A stretch of DNA of 64,000 nt, from NCBI RefSeq assembly GCF_900100365.1, contig NZ_FNKU01000001.1, positions 558,001 to 622,000 on the forward strand. The letters are read 5' to 3'. The stretch is from Pseudomonas cannabina. Its GTDB lineage: Bacteria; Pseudomonadota; Gammaproteobacteria; Pseudomonadales; Pseudomonadaceae. How positions within the stretch are numbered: the first letter of the stretch is position 1; each line of letters opens with the position of its first letter. The position numbers were made by a program, and so were the translations under genes. Below are positions 28,661-37,303 of the stretch, piece by piece. The notes beneath the pieces are model-generated. The model searched no databases. It was not told the origin of the DNA and saw only the letters and a list, made by a program, of their open reading frames with translations.

Positions 28661-28664
28661 CTAG

Positions 28665-28763
28665 GGAGGCGCTGATTTATTCGATTTTTCGTCCCTGCAA
28701 CGCTCTGGAGGCCTTGATTTATCTGGGGGCAACAGCTGGGTTTTAGAATAAATCAGCGTCTCC
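28665..28763 (+). mobile_element. 99-bp MITE, copy 2
   Basis: Same 99-bp length and ends as copy 1 (GGAGGCGCTGATTTATTC to the complement of GGAGACGCTGATTTATTC). Flanked by CTAG at 28661-28664 and 28764-28767. First unit of a MITE-IS5-MITE array lying between the hopA1 and shcA remnants. Confidence 0.88.
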
Positions 28764-28767
28764 CTAG

Positions 28768-29976
28768 GGAGACGCTGAACAATTAACCCGTTCGCACCGT
28801 CCCCATTTCCAAGCCGGTTTTTTTCAACCTGCCGGCCTTATTTTACGTTTCTCGAGCAGATTTCTGCCCTCATTTTGCTGAAAGGCGGGCCAGTCCCGCC
28901 TTTCAGACGGATTTATCCTGCCGTCTGTTGTAAATACCGCTTGGCCAGCATCAGATTGGCCAACCCAAACAAACTGAACAACTGCGCTGTATTCTTTTCC
29001 AGCCCACGGTAGCGAACCTTGCGATGATTGAAGCGCACCTTGATTACCTGGAAGGGGTGCTCGACCTTGGCACGCAGTTGCGCCTTGGCATATTCAATTT
29101 TGCGCTTGACCCGATACAGCACGCTGCCTTCGCCGTGCTGCTTGTAACTGCTTGGCCGTTCTGCAATCGACCAGATAACGTCCCGTTCAGCATGCTCCGG
29201 TCGCTTGGCCGCACCGGTGTATCCAGCGTCACCCGAAACATAGGTTTCGTCACCGTGAAGCAACTGGCCAACCTGGGTGACATCCGCCACGTTAGCGGCC
29301 GTCCCTACTACGCTGTGCACCAGCCCCGACGTGGCGTCTACACCAATGTGGGCCTTCATCCCAAAGTGCCATTGATTGCCTTTCCTGGCCTGATGCATCT
29401 CAGGATCACGCTTGCCTTCTCGGTTCTTGACCGAGGGCGGCGCGGCGATCAGAGTAGCGTCGACGATAGTGCCTTCCTTGAGCAGCAGCCCCCGGCTGGC
29501 CAGATGCTGGTTAATCGTTTCAAACAGCAGCCGGGTTAGCTGATGGACTTCCAGCAAGCGGCGAAAACGCAGCAAGGTGGTGGCATCCGGTGCAGACTCG
29601 CGACCCAGGTCGATACCCATAAAACCGCGGATGGCCTGGCTGTCGTAGACGGCATCTTCGCAACCTTCATCGGAGAAACCGAAACACTGCTGCACGACGT
29701 ACATGCGCAACATGCGCGACACCCCTATCGCAGGGCGTCCGCGCTTGCCTGCGGTGTTGCTATAAAACGGCGCCACTTGCGCCTCCAGCAGGGCCCAGGG
29801 CACCAACTGTTCAAGGTCAGCCAGGAAGCGATCTCGGCGAGTCTGCTTTTTCTTGCCGGTATATTCGAGTTCGGAGAAGGTCTTCTGCACGCGCGTAACG
29901 CTCACGGAGAGGGAGGCTGTTGAAGGAACTTAGTGTGCCAAGGGTGGGGACAGTTGGCTATTTTTGCAGCGCCTCC
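28768..29976 (-). mobile_element. IS5-family insertion sequence, copy B (1,209 bp)
   Basis: Reverse-oriented copy with ends GGAGACGCTG (left) and CAGCGCCTCC (right). Flanked by CTAG at 28764-28767 and 29977-29980. It is sandwiched between two MITE copies, each junction holding a single CTAG. Confidence 0.93.
28913..29905 (-). CDS. IS5-family transposase (copy B)
   Basis: 330 residues, amino-acid identical to copy A, with the same catalytic Asp (GTIVDATLI), Asp (SGDAGYTGA) and Glu (KVEHPFQVIK). It is intact and oriented toward hopA1. Confidence 0.93.
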   Translation of the reverse strand: MSVTRVQKTFSELEYTGKKKQTRRDRFLADLEQLVPWALLEAQVAPFYSNTAGKRGRPAIGVSRMLRMYVVQQCFGFSDEGCEDAVYDSQAIRGFMGIDLGRESAPDATTLLRFRRLLEVHQLTRLLFETINQHLASRGLLLKEGTIVDATLIAAPPSVKNREGKRDPEMHQARKGNQWHFGMKAHIGVDATSGLVHSVVGTAANVADVTQVGQLLHGDETYVSGDAGYTGAAKRPEHAERDVIWSIAERPSSYKQHGEGSVLYRVKRKIEYAKAQLRAKVEHPFQVIKVRFNHRKVRYRGLEKNTAQLFSLFGLANLMLAKRYLQQTAG

Positions 29977-29980
29977 CTAG

Positions 29981-30079
29981 GGAGACGCTGATTTATTCTA
30001 AAACCCAGCTGTTGCCCCCAGATAAATCAAGGCCTCCAGAGCGTTGCAGGGACGAAAAATCGAATAAATCAGCGCCTCC
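29981..30079 (-). mobile_element. 99-bp MITE, copy 3
   Basis: Reverse-oriented copy, flanked by CTAG at 29977-29980 and 30080-30083. Its insertion truncates shcA and supplies the new C-terminal codons and stop of the shcA remnant. Confidence 0.88.
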
Positions 30080-30378
30080 CTAGGAATGCTTTGATAGGCG
30101 TGATACAGCTCACTCTGCTCGTCCCACCCAAGGCCCGGTCCCGCGCTCACCAGCGGGTTTAGAGCACCGGCCAAAAGACGTTGCAGGGGCAAATCCTCCG
30201 GCGGGTCGAGCAAACCTATCAGTAGCAGGCGTTCGCGGGCGTCATCGCGCAAGAGCGTCAGTGCGAACGTATCGTCAATGATCATGTTGCATGCCCCTTT
30301 GCCATCAAACCTCAAGGGCTGCATCTTCATGCCTTGTGAAAAGTCATCAAGCAAGGTCTTGTAGAAAAGGTTACTCAT
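29998..30378 (-). pseudogene. shcA: shcA type III chaperone gene, 3' end replaced by MITE sequence
   Basis: CesT-type chaperone for HopA1, normally encoded directly upstream of it. The surviving shcA-derived part (30080-30378, about 99 codons) includes FYKTLLDDFSQGMKMQPLRF, RLLLIGLLDPPEDLPLQRLL and GWDEQSELYHAYQSIP. After that the frame enters MITE copy 3 and adds about 27 foreign residues (REALIYSIFRPCN...) before a stop at 29998. The usual last helix of the chaperone is lost. ATG 30378 is preferred to the GTG at 30393 because the hrp box -10 element lies only 15 bp before the latter. Confidence 0.8.
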
Positions 30379-30407
30379 CAACTGTACCAACACTGGGAGT
30401 TACACTT

Positions 30408-30436
30408 TAGGTGGCGCAATGGCTCGAAAGGGTTCC
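30408..30436 (-). promoter_or_regulatory. hrp box (HrpL-dependent promoter) upstream of shcA
   Basis: On the minus strand GGAACC-N16-CCACCTA, an exact match to the consensus GGAACC-N15/16-CCACNNA. It lies 30 bp upstream of the shcA ATG. It marks the locus as a type III secretion regulon member and is undamaged even though the operon is broken. Confidence 0.92.
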
Positions 30437-30707
30437 CATCAAGGCCTGCGACCTGTTCGATTCGCGCCCTTCAACGCGTCGAGAATGCGTGTGAGTGTTC
30501 ATTGAGACTTGATGGTGAGTTCCTATACAGCAGTGCGCGATCACGATGATGAGCCTCTCATCCATCTTAGAAAGAGAATTACCTTGACCGCTGCGTTATG
30601 CTTCGCGCCATCGCGCCGAGGCATGTCAATGTCTGGCTGAATCTGAATTGTTACGCCTTGTGATGTTCTCAGTGTTGAACCTCATGTCTGGTTTCCGGGA
30701 GTAGTGG
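30437..30707. other. Gap between the hrp box and kup
   Basis: About 270 bp without a supported gene. It must contain the kup promoter; no clear consensus elements were identified. It marks the right-hand border of the hopA1 accessory insertion. Confidence 0.4.
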
Positions 30708-32603
30708 ATGAGTCAAGCAAACAGTCATGCGGAGGCCGGCGGCGCTGCCAAGCCCATCGGGTTGCTGATCGCCGCGGTAGGGGTGGTTTATGGCGATATC
30801 GGCACCAGTCCGCTGTACACCCTCAAGGAGGTGTTTCAGGGTGGTTACGGTGTGGACGTGACCCATGACGCGATTCTCGGCGTGCTGTCGCTGATCTTCT
30901 GGTCGCTGATCTGGGTGGTTTCCTTCAAATACATGGCGTTCGTACTGCGTGCCGATAACCAGGGCGAGGGCGGCATCATGGCGCTGATGGCCCTGGCGCG
31001 GCGAGCGTCGGCCAAGCATCCCCGGCTGCAAATGATGATGGTGGTGTTCGGACTGTTCGGCGCCGCATTGTTCTACGGTGACAGCATGATCACCCCTGCA
31101 GTTTCGGTGTTGTCGGCGATGGAAGGGCTGGAACTTGCGTTTGATGGCCTCGATCACTGGATCGTGCCCATGGCGCTGATTGTGCTGGTGGGCCTGTTTC
31201 TGATTCAGCGTCATGGCACCGCGCGCATCGGTGTGCTGTTCGGGCCGGTGATGGTGGTCTGGTTTCTGGTGCTGGGTGCGCTGGGCGTATACGGCATCAT
31301 GCAGTCGCCGGAGGTGCTGAAGGCGGTCAATCCGGCATGGGGGCTGAATTTTTTCATCATTCATCCGGGGATCGGCGTTGCCATTCTGGGCGCCGTGGTC
31401 CTGGCGCTGACCGGCGCCGAAGCGCTGTATGCCGACATGGGGCACTTTGGTCGCAAGCCGATCTCGCGCGCCTGGTTCATCCTCGTATTGCCCGCGCTGC
31501 TGCTCAACTATTTCGGGCAAGGCGCGCTGGTGCTGGGCAATCCTGAAGCGGTACGTAACCCGTTCTACCTGCTCGCGCCGGGCTGGGCGCTGCTGCCGCT
31601 GATCGGGCTGTCGACGATGGCGACGATCATTGCGTCTCAGGCGGTGATCTCTGGCGCGTTCTCGATGACGTTGCAGGCGATTCAATTGGGTTACATCCCG
31701 CGGATGCACATTCAGCACACCTCCAGTGACGCGCAGGGGCAGATCTATATCGGTGCCGTGAACTGGGCGCTGATGGCCGGTGTGATCATGCTGGTGATCG
31801 GTTTCGAGTCGTCTGGTGCGCTGGCATCCGCCTACGGCGTGGCGGTTACCGGGACCATGCTCTGCACCACGATTCTGGTGTCGACGGTCATGCTGATGCT
31901 CTGGAAATGGCCACCGCTGCTGGCCGTGCCGCTGTTGATCTGCCTGTTGCTGGTGGACGGCCTGTTCTTCGCCGCCAACGTGCCGAAAATCTTTCAGGGC
32001 GGGGCGTTTCCAGTGTTGGCGGGTGCGGTGCTGTTCATCCTCATGACCACCTGGAAGCGTGGCAAACAGCTACTGGCTGAGCGAATCGACGAAGGCGGAC
32101 TGCCATTGCCGATCTTCATCGGCAGCATTCGCGTACAGCCGCCGCATCGTGTGCAAGGCACGGCAGTGTTTCTGACTGCACGTTCGGACGCTGTTCCCCA
32201 TGCGCTGCTGCACAACATGCTGCATAACCAGGTGCTGCATGAGCAGGTGGTGTTGCTGACCGTGGTGTATGAAGACTCCCCGCGGGTGCCCGCCGCACAG
32301 CGCTTCGAAGTGGAATCCTATGGCGAAGGCTTCTATCGGGTGATCCTGCACTTCGGCTTCATCGACGAGCCGGATGTGCCTGCTGCGCTGGCACTGTGTC
32401 ACCTGGCAGAGCTGGACTTCAGTCCGATGCGCACCACGTACTTCCTCAGTCGCGAGACAGTCATCCCGTCGAAAATGGATGGCATGGCGCGCTGGCGCGA
32501 AGCGTTGTTCGCCTTCATGCTCAAGAACGCCAATGGCAACCTGCGCTTCTTCAAGCTGCCGTTCAACCGGGTGATCGAACTGGGTACGCAGGTCGAGATG
32601 TAA
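30708..32603 (+). CDS. kup: Low-affinity potassium transporter Kup
   Basis: A 631-residue K+/H+ symporter of the Kup/HAK family. The N-terminal signature [20 protein letters not shown] lies near residue 25-45. About twelve membrane segments fill residues 20-440, including [19 protein letters not shown] cytosolic C-terminal domain of about 180 residues follows (from [20 protein letters not shown]). Length is normal. GGGAG precedes the ATG. It is followed by a bidirectional terminator and converges on acvB. Confidence 0.95.
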   Translation: MSQANSHAEAGGAAKPIGLLIAAVGVVYGDIGTSPLYTLKEVFQGGYGVDVTHDAILGVLSLIFWSLIWVVSFKYMAFVLRADNQGEGGIMALMALARRASAKHPRLQMMMVVFGLFGAALFYGDSMITPAVSVLSAMEGLELAFDGLDHWIVPMALIVLVGLFLIQRHGTARIGVLFGPVMVVWFLVLGALGVYGIMQSPEVLKAVNPAWGLNFFIIHPGIGVAILGAVVLALTGAEALYADMGHFGRKPISRAWFILVLPALLLNYFGQGALVLGNPEAVRNPFYLLAPGWALLPLIGLSTMATIIASQAVISGAFSMTLQAIQLGYIPRMHIQHTSSDAQGQIYIGAVNWALMAGVIMLVIGFESSGALASAYGVAVTGTMLCTTILVSTVMLMLWKWPPLLAVPLLICLLLVDGLFFAANVPKIFQGGAFPVLAGAVLFILMTTWKRGKQLLAERIDEGGLPLPIFIGSIRVQPPHRVQGTAVFLTARSDAVPHALLHNMLHNQVLHEQVVLLTVVYEDSPRVPAAQRFEVESYGEGFYRVILHFGFIDEPDVPAALALCHLAELDFSPMRTTYFLSRETVIPSKMDGMARWREALFAFMLKNANGNLRFFKLPFNRVIELGTQVEM

Positions 32604-32628
32604 ACGTGCAGGCATGAGCCCTGACGCA

Positions 32629-32667
32629 TAAAAAAATCCCGGCAACCTTACGGTGCCGGGATTTTTT
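32629..32667. terminator. Bidirectional terminator between kup and acvB
   Basis: AAAAAATCCCGGCA at 32631-32644 pairs with TGCCGGGATTTTTT at 32654-32667. Confidence 0.85.
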
Positions 32668-32695
32668 GTGCCCTGAGGTGTGCCCAGGCAAATGC

Positions 32696-34030
32696 TTATT
32701 GGGCAGTGGCTTTGCCCTGACGCTTGTTGATGGCGTCGATCAGGCGTTTGGCCAGCGCCGGGTAGTCTTCATCGAAGTGATGACCGCCTGGCAACTGCAC
32801 GGCCTCGCCAACTGCGGTGGTATCGGTGCAGCCGCTGTCCTTCTTCTCTTCGATGCCGTAGACGCAGAACACCTTGGCAGCTGGCAGCTTGGCCATTTCC
32901 TGTCCGGTGGTGGCTTCTTTACCCGCGTTGCCGAGCCAGCCGTCAACGTGAATCTCGAAGCTGCCGGTGCGGGCGAAGGCCAGCAGAATGATCGCGTCGA
33001 CCCGGTTCTGGTCTTCCGCCGCCAGACGGTTGTAGATCGCCGGCATCACGTCCGCGCCGAATGAGTAACCGGCCAGGATGAAGCGCTTGGTGCCCCATTT
33101 CTGCCGGTAGTGGTTCATCAGGTCGGTGAGGTCGACGGCGGTCTGTTCCGGGGTCTTGTGTTCCCAGTAGTAGCGCAGCACGTCGATGCCGACGACCGGA
33201 TAGCCCATTTTGGCCATGTCACCCGCGACGACCTTGTCCAGGTCGCGCCAGCCGCCGTCGCCGGACATAAACAGTGTCACGGTATCGGATGGCTGGCTGG
33301 CCGGGACTTCAACGACCGGAATACCCAGGCCGCCGCTGTCGTTTTCGCCCAGCAGCAGATGGCGCAGTTCAGTGTTAAGAACCTGCGGCAGGGGAATGTC
33401 GTAGTCGCTGATGCTGGTGTCGGCGTTGGTCTGATCGCGCACGAAGGCCGCACTCGGATCATCCGGAGCGTCGTTCCACGCTGCCAGCCAGTGCCCGTGC
33501 GGCGCTTTCTGTGGCAGTGGCACGTCGCAGATCTGTGGCGGTTTCTCGTCTTCCTCCAGAACAGGTGGAGGATTGGAAACGTGCTCAAGCGCAAAGCCCA
33601 CTGAAATAGCCTGCGCCTTGTCATCGGTCTGCGCGGCCAGCCAGCGCCATGCCAGCGTTGCGCCAGGGCCTATGCCGCCGACCACCTTTGCCGGTCCGTC
33701 GAGTTTCTGCAGTGCGGCCTGAAAGGTCTTCTCTTGCAAGACGCAATCGTCTTTGGGCAGCACCACCTGAATGATGCGCGCCGACGCATCTTTGCTGATC
33801 GCCAGCAATTGCTTGTCGGTGAGCATTTCTTCAGCGGTGACGGCCAGGGCAATGCGAGTCTTGACGCTGGTCGCCGGAGCTACGCTGGTCAGCGGCGCTC
33901 CGCTTTCCAGGTTCAGGTGTTCCAGCGATGCAGGTGGAGCGGGGCGGTTCCAGATCCATATTCCCAAAGCTACGGCTAAAAGAACAATTACCAGTGCTGC
34001 AAGCAACTGGCGCCAAGAGCGTCGAATCAT
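32696..34030 (-). CDS. acvB: AcvB/VirJ-family periplasmic esterase, probable alanyl-phosphatidylglycerol hydrolase
   Basis: A 444-residue protein with an N-terminal membrane anchor (LLAALVIVLLAVALGIWIW) facing the periplasm. The C-terminal VirJ domain is an alpha/beta hydrolase: SGDGGWRDLD near the oxyanion region, the nucleophile elbow LAGYSFGADVMP, and a late His in LPGGHHFDEDY. It overlaps the end of mprF by one base, so the two are coupled. In Pseudomonas aeruginosa the same pair makes (MprF) and hydrolyses (PA0919) alanyl-phosphatidylglycerol, and the product call follows that. Confidence 0.85.
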   Translation of the reverse strand: MIRRSWRQLLAALVIVLLAVALGIWIWNRPAPPASLEHLNLESGAPLTSVAPATSVKTRIALAVTAEEMLTDKQLLAISKDASARIIQVVLPKDDCVLQEKTFQAALQKLDGPAKVVGGIGPGATLAWRWLAAQTDDKAQAISVGFALEHVSNPPPVLEEDEKPPQICDVPLPQKAPHGHWLAAWNDAPDDPSAAFVRDQTNADTSISDYDIPLPQVLNTELRHLLLGENDSGGLGIPVVEVPASQPSDTVTLFMSGDGGWRDLDKVVAGDMAKMGYPVVGIDVLRYYWEHKTPEQTAVDLTDLMNHYRQKWGTKRFILAGYSFGADVMPAIYNRLAAEDQNRVDAIILLAFARTGSFEIHVDGWLGNAGKEATTGQEMAKLPAAKVFCVYGIEEKKDSGCTDTTAVGEAVQLPGGHHFDEDYPALAKRLIDAINKRQGKATAQ

Positions 34031-36672
34031 CAGCGTTTCACCAATCCAGTCAAGCCGCCCGCAATCAGGGCGGCGGTGTCAGCCAGTGCCACAAGCGGAT
34101 CGAGTCCGGCAGGCACGGCCATATAACGAGGTTCCCAATCGGGCTGGAACTTGTCCTTGAAGCGGCGCAGCCCCTGGAAGTTGTAGAGCTGTTCGCCACG
34201 ACGGAAGATCATCGAGCCCAGGCGCTGGGTGATCGGCGCGCCTCGTCGAGGTTGCAGGCCGGACAACGGCACCATGCCCAGGCTGAAGCGGGCATAGCCT
34301 TGGGCTTTATAATGCAGAATCAGGCCGACCATCATGAATTCCATGGTCAACTTCGGCGCGTCCGGGTGAGAGCGCATCAGGTCCAGGCTGGCCAGTTCCA
34401 GGCTTGTGGTTTCCAGCAGGTTGGAAAAGGCGACCGGCTTGCCCAAGAAGTGGACGATGGCAATGCGGAAATATTTCAGGTACTCGGGGCTGAAGCGACC
34501 CAGCGAAAAGCCTTTTTCGCGCACGTTCTTGCCGGTCAGCCAGGCATCGGAAATCACTTTCAGCTCGTCGATGGGCGCCTGGCCCGGTTCGTAGATTTCC
34601 AGCGAAAGACCATCACGCCCACCCCGGTTCCAGGTGTAGCGCAGGTCTTTCATTTCCTTGCCCTTGGCTTCCATGTCAAAGCGTCGCAGGTCAACGCGGG
34701 CTTCTTCGCCGAGCTTGATGGCTGTCTGGCCAATGTCCATGTAGAACGGCAGGTTTTCCGCGCGCACCTGGTAGAACACCGGGCGAGCATGGTGCACGTC
34801 GCACAGGTCACGGAACTGCCAGATCAGCTCGGCACGTTGCTGGGTCGGCCCGATCGGATCGTAAAGCGCAACCAGACTGCGTCCGCGGTGCGAGTACATC
34901 AGAAATGCGTTGCCCGCCGGATGAAACAGGATGGCCTTGTCGCCGGTCAGCACCAGCCCGCCGTCGGGCTGGCTGGAGGCTTTGAGAATTTCGGCGGCCT
35001 TGTCCAGATCGGCCGCATCAGGCAGCTTGATCACCGGCCTTGCGGTGCGCAGCAGCCAGGTCAGCGAGACCACGACCAACAGCACTGCACTGCCTAAAGC
35101 CGAACGCAGGCCGCGCGGCGCATCTGCATCGAGGGTGAACTGCCACCACAACTGATGGCTGTAGGGCACGTCCTGATAAGCGAACAGCAGCAGCCAGATA
35201 GAAGCACCTACCACGCAGATGCTGGCAATCAGGTAGACCGGCGAGAACGGCAACTCCAGCAGGCGACTTGGACGGTAGAACGAACGGCGGAAAGTCAGCA
35301 GCAGGCAGGCAGTCAGCAGCAGCATGCTGGCTTCTTCCCAGTCGAAGCCCTTGAGTATCGACAGCACTGCACCGACCAGCAGCAAAATAGACGTCAGCAT
35401 CCAGGCGGCCGACAGCCTGCGGCGCAAGCCCTGAGCGAGCAACAGGCACAGCACGCCGACAAGGCTGGCCCCAAAGTGCGAGGCATCGATCAGTCGGTGC
35501 GGAATCATGAAGCCGACGTTTTCCAGCCGGGTATCGATTTCAGGGGTGGCACCAGAGAAGAGCAGCACCACCCCCGACAAGAAAACCAGCAGTGCCAGAA
35601 TCGGCGCTGCCAACCCGGACGCGACGCGCGTGGCCTGCTTGGTTGGCAGGAGGCGCTGCGCCTCGGTGAACAACAGGGTCAGACAGGCCAGCAACAGCGG
35701 CAGCATCACGTAGATCAAGCGATACAGCAGCAGCGCAGCGGCCAGCGGTGCAGCGCCCAGTTCGTTGGCAAACGCGGCCAGCAGGATCGCCTCGAACACG
35801 CCGACGCCGCCCGGAACATGGCTGAGTACCCCCGCAGCGAGGGCCAGCAGGTAGATCAGGATGAATGCGCCGAGCGGTGGCGCATGCGGCAGTAACAGAT
35901 AAAGCACCATTGCTGCAGCAGCGACGTCCAGTGCGGTAATCACCAACTGAATCAACGTCAGCTTCAGGTCCGGCAGGCGCAGGGTTCGGCGCCCGAGGCG
36001 GACCAGAATATTGTGCGGGATGTCCTGCTCAGGCAAGCGGCGGCGATAGATGAAAAGCGCCAGCATCAGGCTGCCAGCCAGTACCGCTGTGGCGACGACA
36101 GCCAGTACTTCCACCGGAAGCTTGAGCGCCAGTGACGCGCCGGACAGGTTGCTCAACGTAGCCAGTGCAGCCAGCGGCGGCAGTGCGCAGCCCAGCGAGA
36201 GGCTGGCAAATACCGTCATCCGGGCAATTTCGATCGCGCCCACGCCGTAGCGTGAATAAAGGCGGTAACGCACTGATCCGCCAGACAGCATCGAGAGGCC
36301 GACCGCATTGCCGATGGCAAATGAGGTGAAACCACCGAGAAGCAGCGTTTTGACGGGCAGATCGACGTTCGCATAGCGACTGGCGGACAGTTCATAGCCC
36401 ATCAGGATGATGTAACCGATCACCGCAGCAAGCAGTGCGCCGCCCAGCGCGGGCAGGGGGACTGCGAACAGCGAGTCGTGCAGCGCGTACCAGTCCATTT
36501 CGACCAGCATGTGGCGGCAGGCGATCAGGGCCAGACCGAATAACAGCATCATTACCGCCAGCCCGATAGGCTGTCGGTATTTGCTTAGCAGCTCCCGCCA
36601 GTGCAGGCGCGGTGGGGTGCTGGATTGTTCGGCATCAACTGCTTTATGGGAATCTGACGTGTTGTCGCGCAT
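34030..36672 (-). CDS. mprF: Bifunctional aminoacyl-phosphatidylglycerol synthase/flippase MprF
   Basis: An 880-residue inner-membrane protein. The N-terminal flippase part has about 14 hydrophobic segments (residues 20-530), including GGSVRYRLYSRYGVGAIEIA and LSHVPGGVGVFEAILLA. The cytosolic DUF2156 aminoacyl transferase domain follows (DKAILFHPAGNAFLMYSHRG to TQRLGSMIFRRGEQLYNFQG). It transfers an amino acid from aminoacyl-tRNA to phosphatidylglycerol, lowering membrane negative charge; in Pseudomonas the amino acid is mainly alanine. The start is ATG 36672 with AAGGAG upstream. Confidence 0.93.
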   Translation of the reverse strand: MRDNTSDSHKAVDAEQSSTPPRLHWRELLSKYRQPIGLAVMMLLFGLALIACRHMLVEMDWYALHDSLFAVPLPALGGALLAAVIGYIILMGYELSASRYANVDLPVKTLLLGGFTSFAIGNAVGLSMLSGGSVRYRLYSRYGVGAIEIARMTVFASLSLGCALPPLAALATLSNLSGASLALKLPVEVLAVVATAVLAGSLMLALFIYRRRLPEQDIPHNILVRLGRRTLRLPDLKLTLIQLVITALDVAAAAMVLYLLLPHAPPLGAFILIYLLALAAGVLSHVPGGVGVFEAILLAAFANELGAAPLAAALLLYRLIYVMLPLLLACLTLLFTEAQRLLPTKQATRVASGLAAPILALLVFLSGVVLLFSGATPEIDTRLENVGFMIPHRLIDASHFGASLVGVLCLLLAQGLRRRLSAAWMLTSILLLVGAVLSILKGFDWEEASMLLLTACLLLTFRRSFYRPSRLLELPFSPVYLIASICVVGASIWLLLFAYQDVPYSHQLWWQFTLDADAPRGLRSALGSAVLLVVVSLTWLLRTARPVIKLPDAADLDKAAEILKASSQPDGGLVLTGDKAILFHPAGNAFLMYSHRGRSLVALYDPIGPTQQRAELIWQFRDLCDVHHARPVFYQVRAENLPFYMDIGQTAIKLGEEARVDLRRFDMEAKGKEMKDLRYTWNRGGRDGLSLEIYEPGQAPIDELKVISDAWLTGKNVREKGFSLGRFSPEYLKYFRIAIVHFLGKPVAFSNLLETTSLELASLDLMRSHPDAPKLTMEFMMVGLILHYKAQGYARFSLGMVPLSGLQPRRGAPITQRLGSMIFRRGEQLYNFQGLRRFKDKFQPDWEPRYMAVPAGLDPLVALADTAALIAGGLTGLVKR

Positions 36673-37022
36673 CAATCACTCCTTGGATCGTGCGCGACAG
36701 GATGGAGGTATACAGCCAAGTTACCAATCCCTACGCAAAAAATATTTCAGGATGTTAGCGCGTCAACGTCTAACGAGCGAATAACGATTCAAACCCGGTG
36801 AAGCTGTTCAGCTGTGGTTCAGTAGTGATTCAGCTTAGTAACAGCCTATCGGCAGCGCCTGCAAAAACTGTCGTCGCCGAGCACATTACGTTACAGCTGT
36901 GATGATAGGGTTTCAAAGGGCGTAGCAAAAAGTCTTTTTTGTCAGACAGTTAGCTGTTGCCTGGAGAGGTTTTTGACCGGAAACAAAAAAGGCCACTCTT
37001 TCGAGTAGCCTTTCTTGATGTT
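36673..37022. other. Upstream region of mprF, with an 11-bp-period direct repeat
   Basis: About 350 bp with no gene. It contains GTTCAG at 36806-36811, GTTCAG at 36817-36822 and ATTCAG at 36828-36833, spaced exactly 11 bp apart. This is the period typical of OmpR/PhoB-type response regulator operators. The repeat is about 135 bp upstream of the mprF start. A terminator for the downstream tRNA lies at its right edge. Confidence 0.4.
36984..37014 (-). terminator. Terminator of the first tRNA-fMet gene
   Basis: On the minus strand GGCTACTC-GAAA-GAGTGGCC is followed by TTTTTTG. The same hairpin follows the second tRNA copy at about 38605-38634. Confidence 0.75.
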
Positions 37023-37099
<77 letters not shown>

Positions 37100-37112
37100 T
37101 CTATGTGGCGGC

Positions 37113-37140
37113 ATTCTACAGCCGAACGCCGAAGTGTCAA
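37113..37140 (-). promoter_or_regulatory. Promoter of tRNA-fMet copy 1
   Basis: Minus strand TTGACA (37135-37140), 16-bp spacer, TAGAAT (37113-37118), about 13 bp before the tRNA. A near-consensus sigma-70 promoter. Confidence 0.8.
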
Positions 37141-37303
37141 CCCTTAATACCAAAAACAGATAAATGAGTGGGTTAGCGTGAGCCGCGCAGCACAGTCAGG
37201 GTCAGCGCGCCCCGCATCTCAAATCTTCGCCGCGTCGCGAAATCAGTGCAGGAAAGAAATACGCAGCGATGCTTTTCGAGCGCTGTCTAGTCCTGAAATA
37301 GGT

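Noticed and set aside
28665..30079. MITE-IS5-MITE as a classical composite transposon
   Set aside because: Each internal junction holds its own CTAG, which fits independent insertions into one target rather than a single unit with a target duplication only outside. No cargo beyond the IS5 is present.
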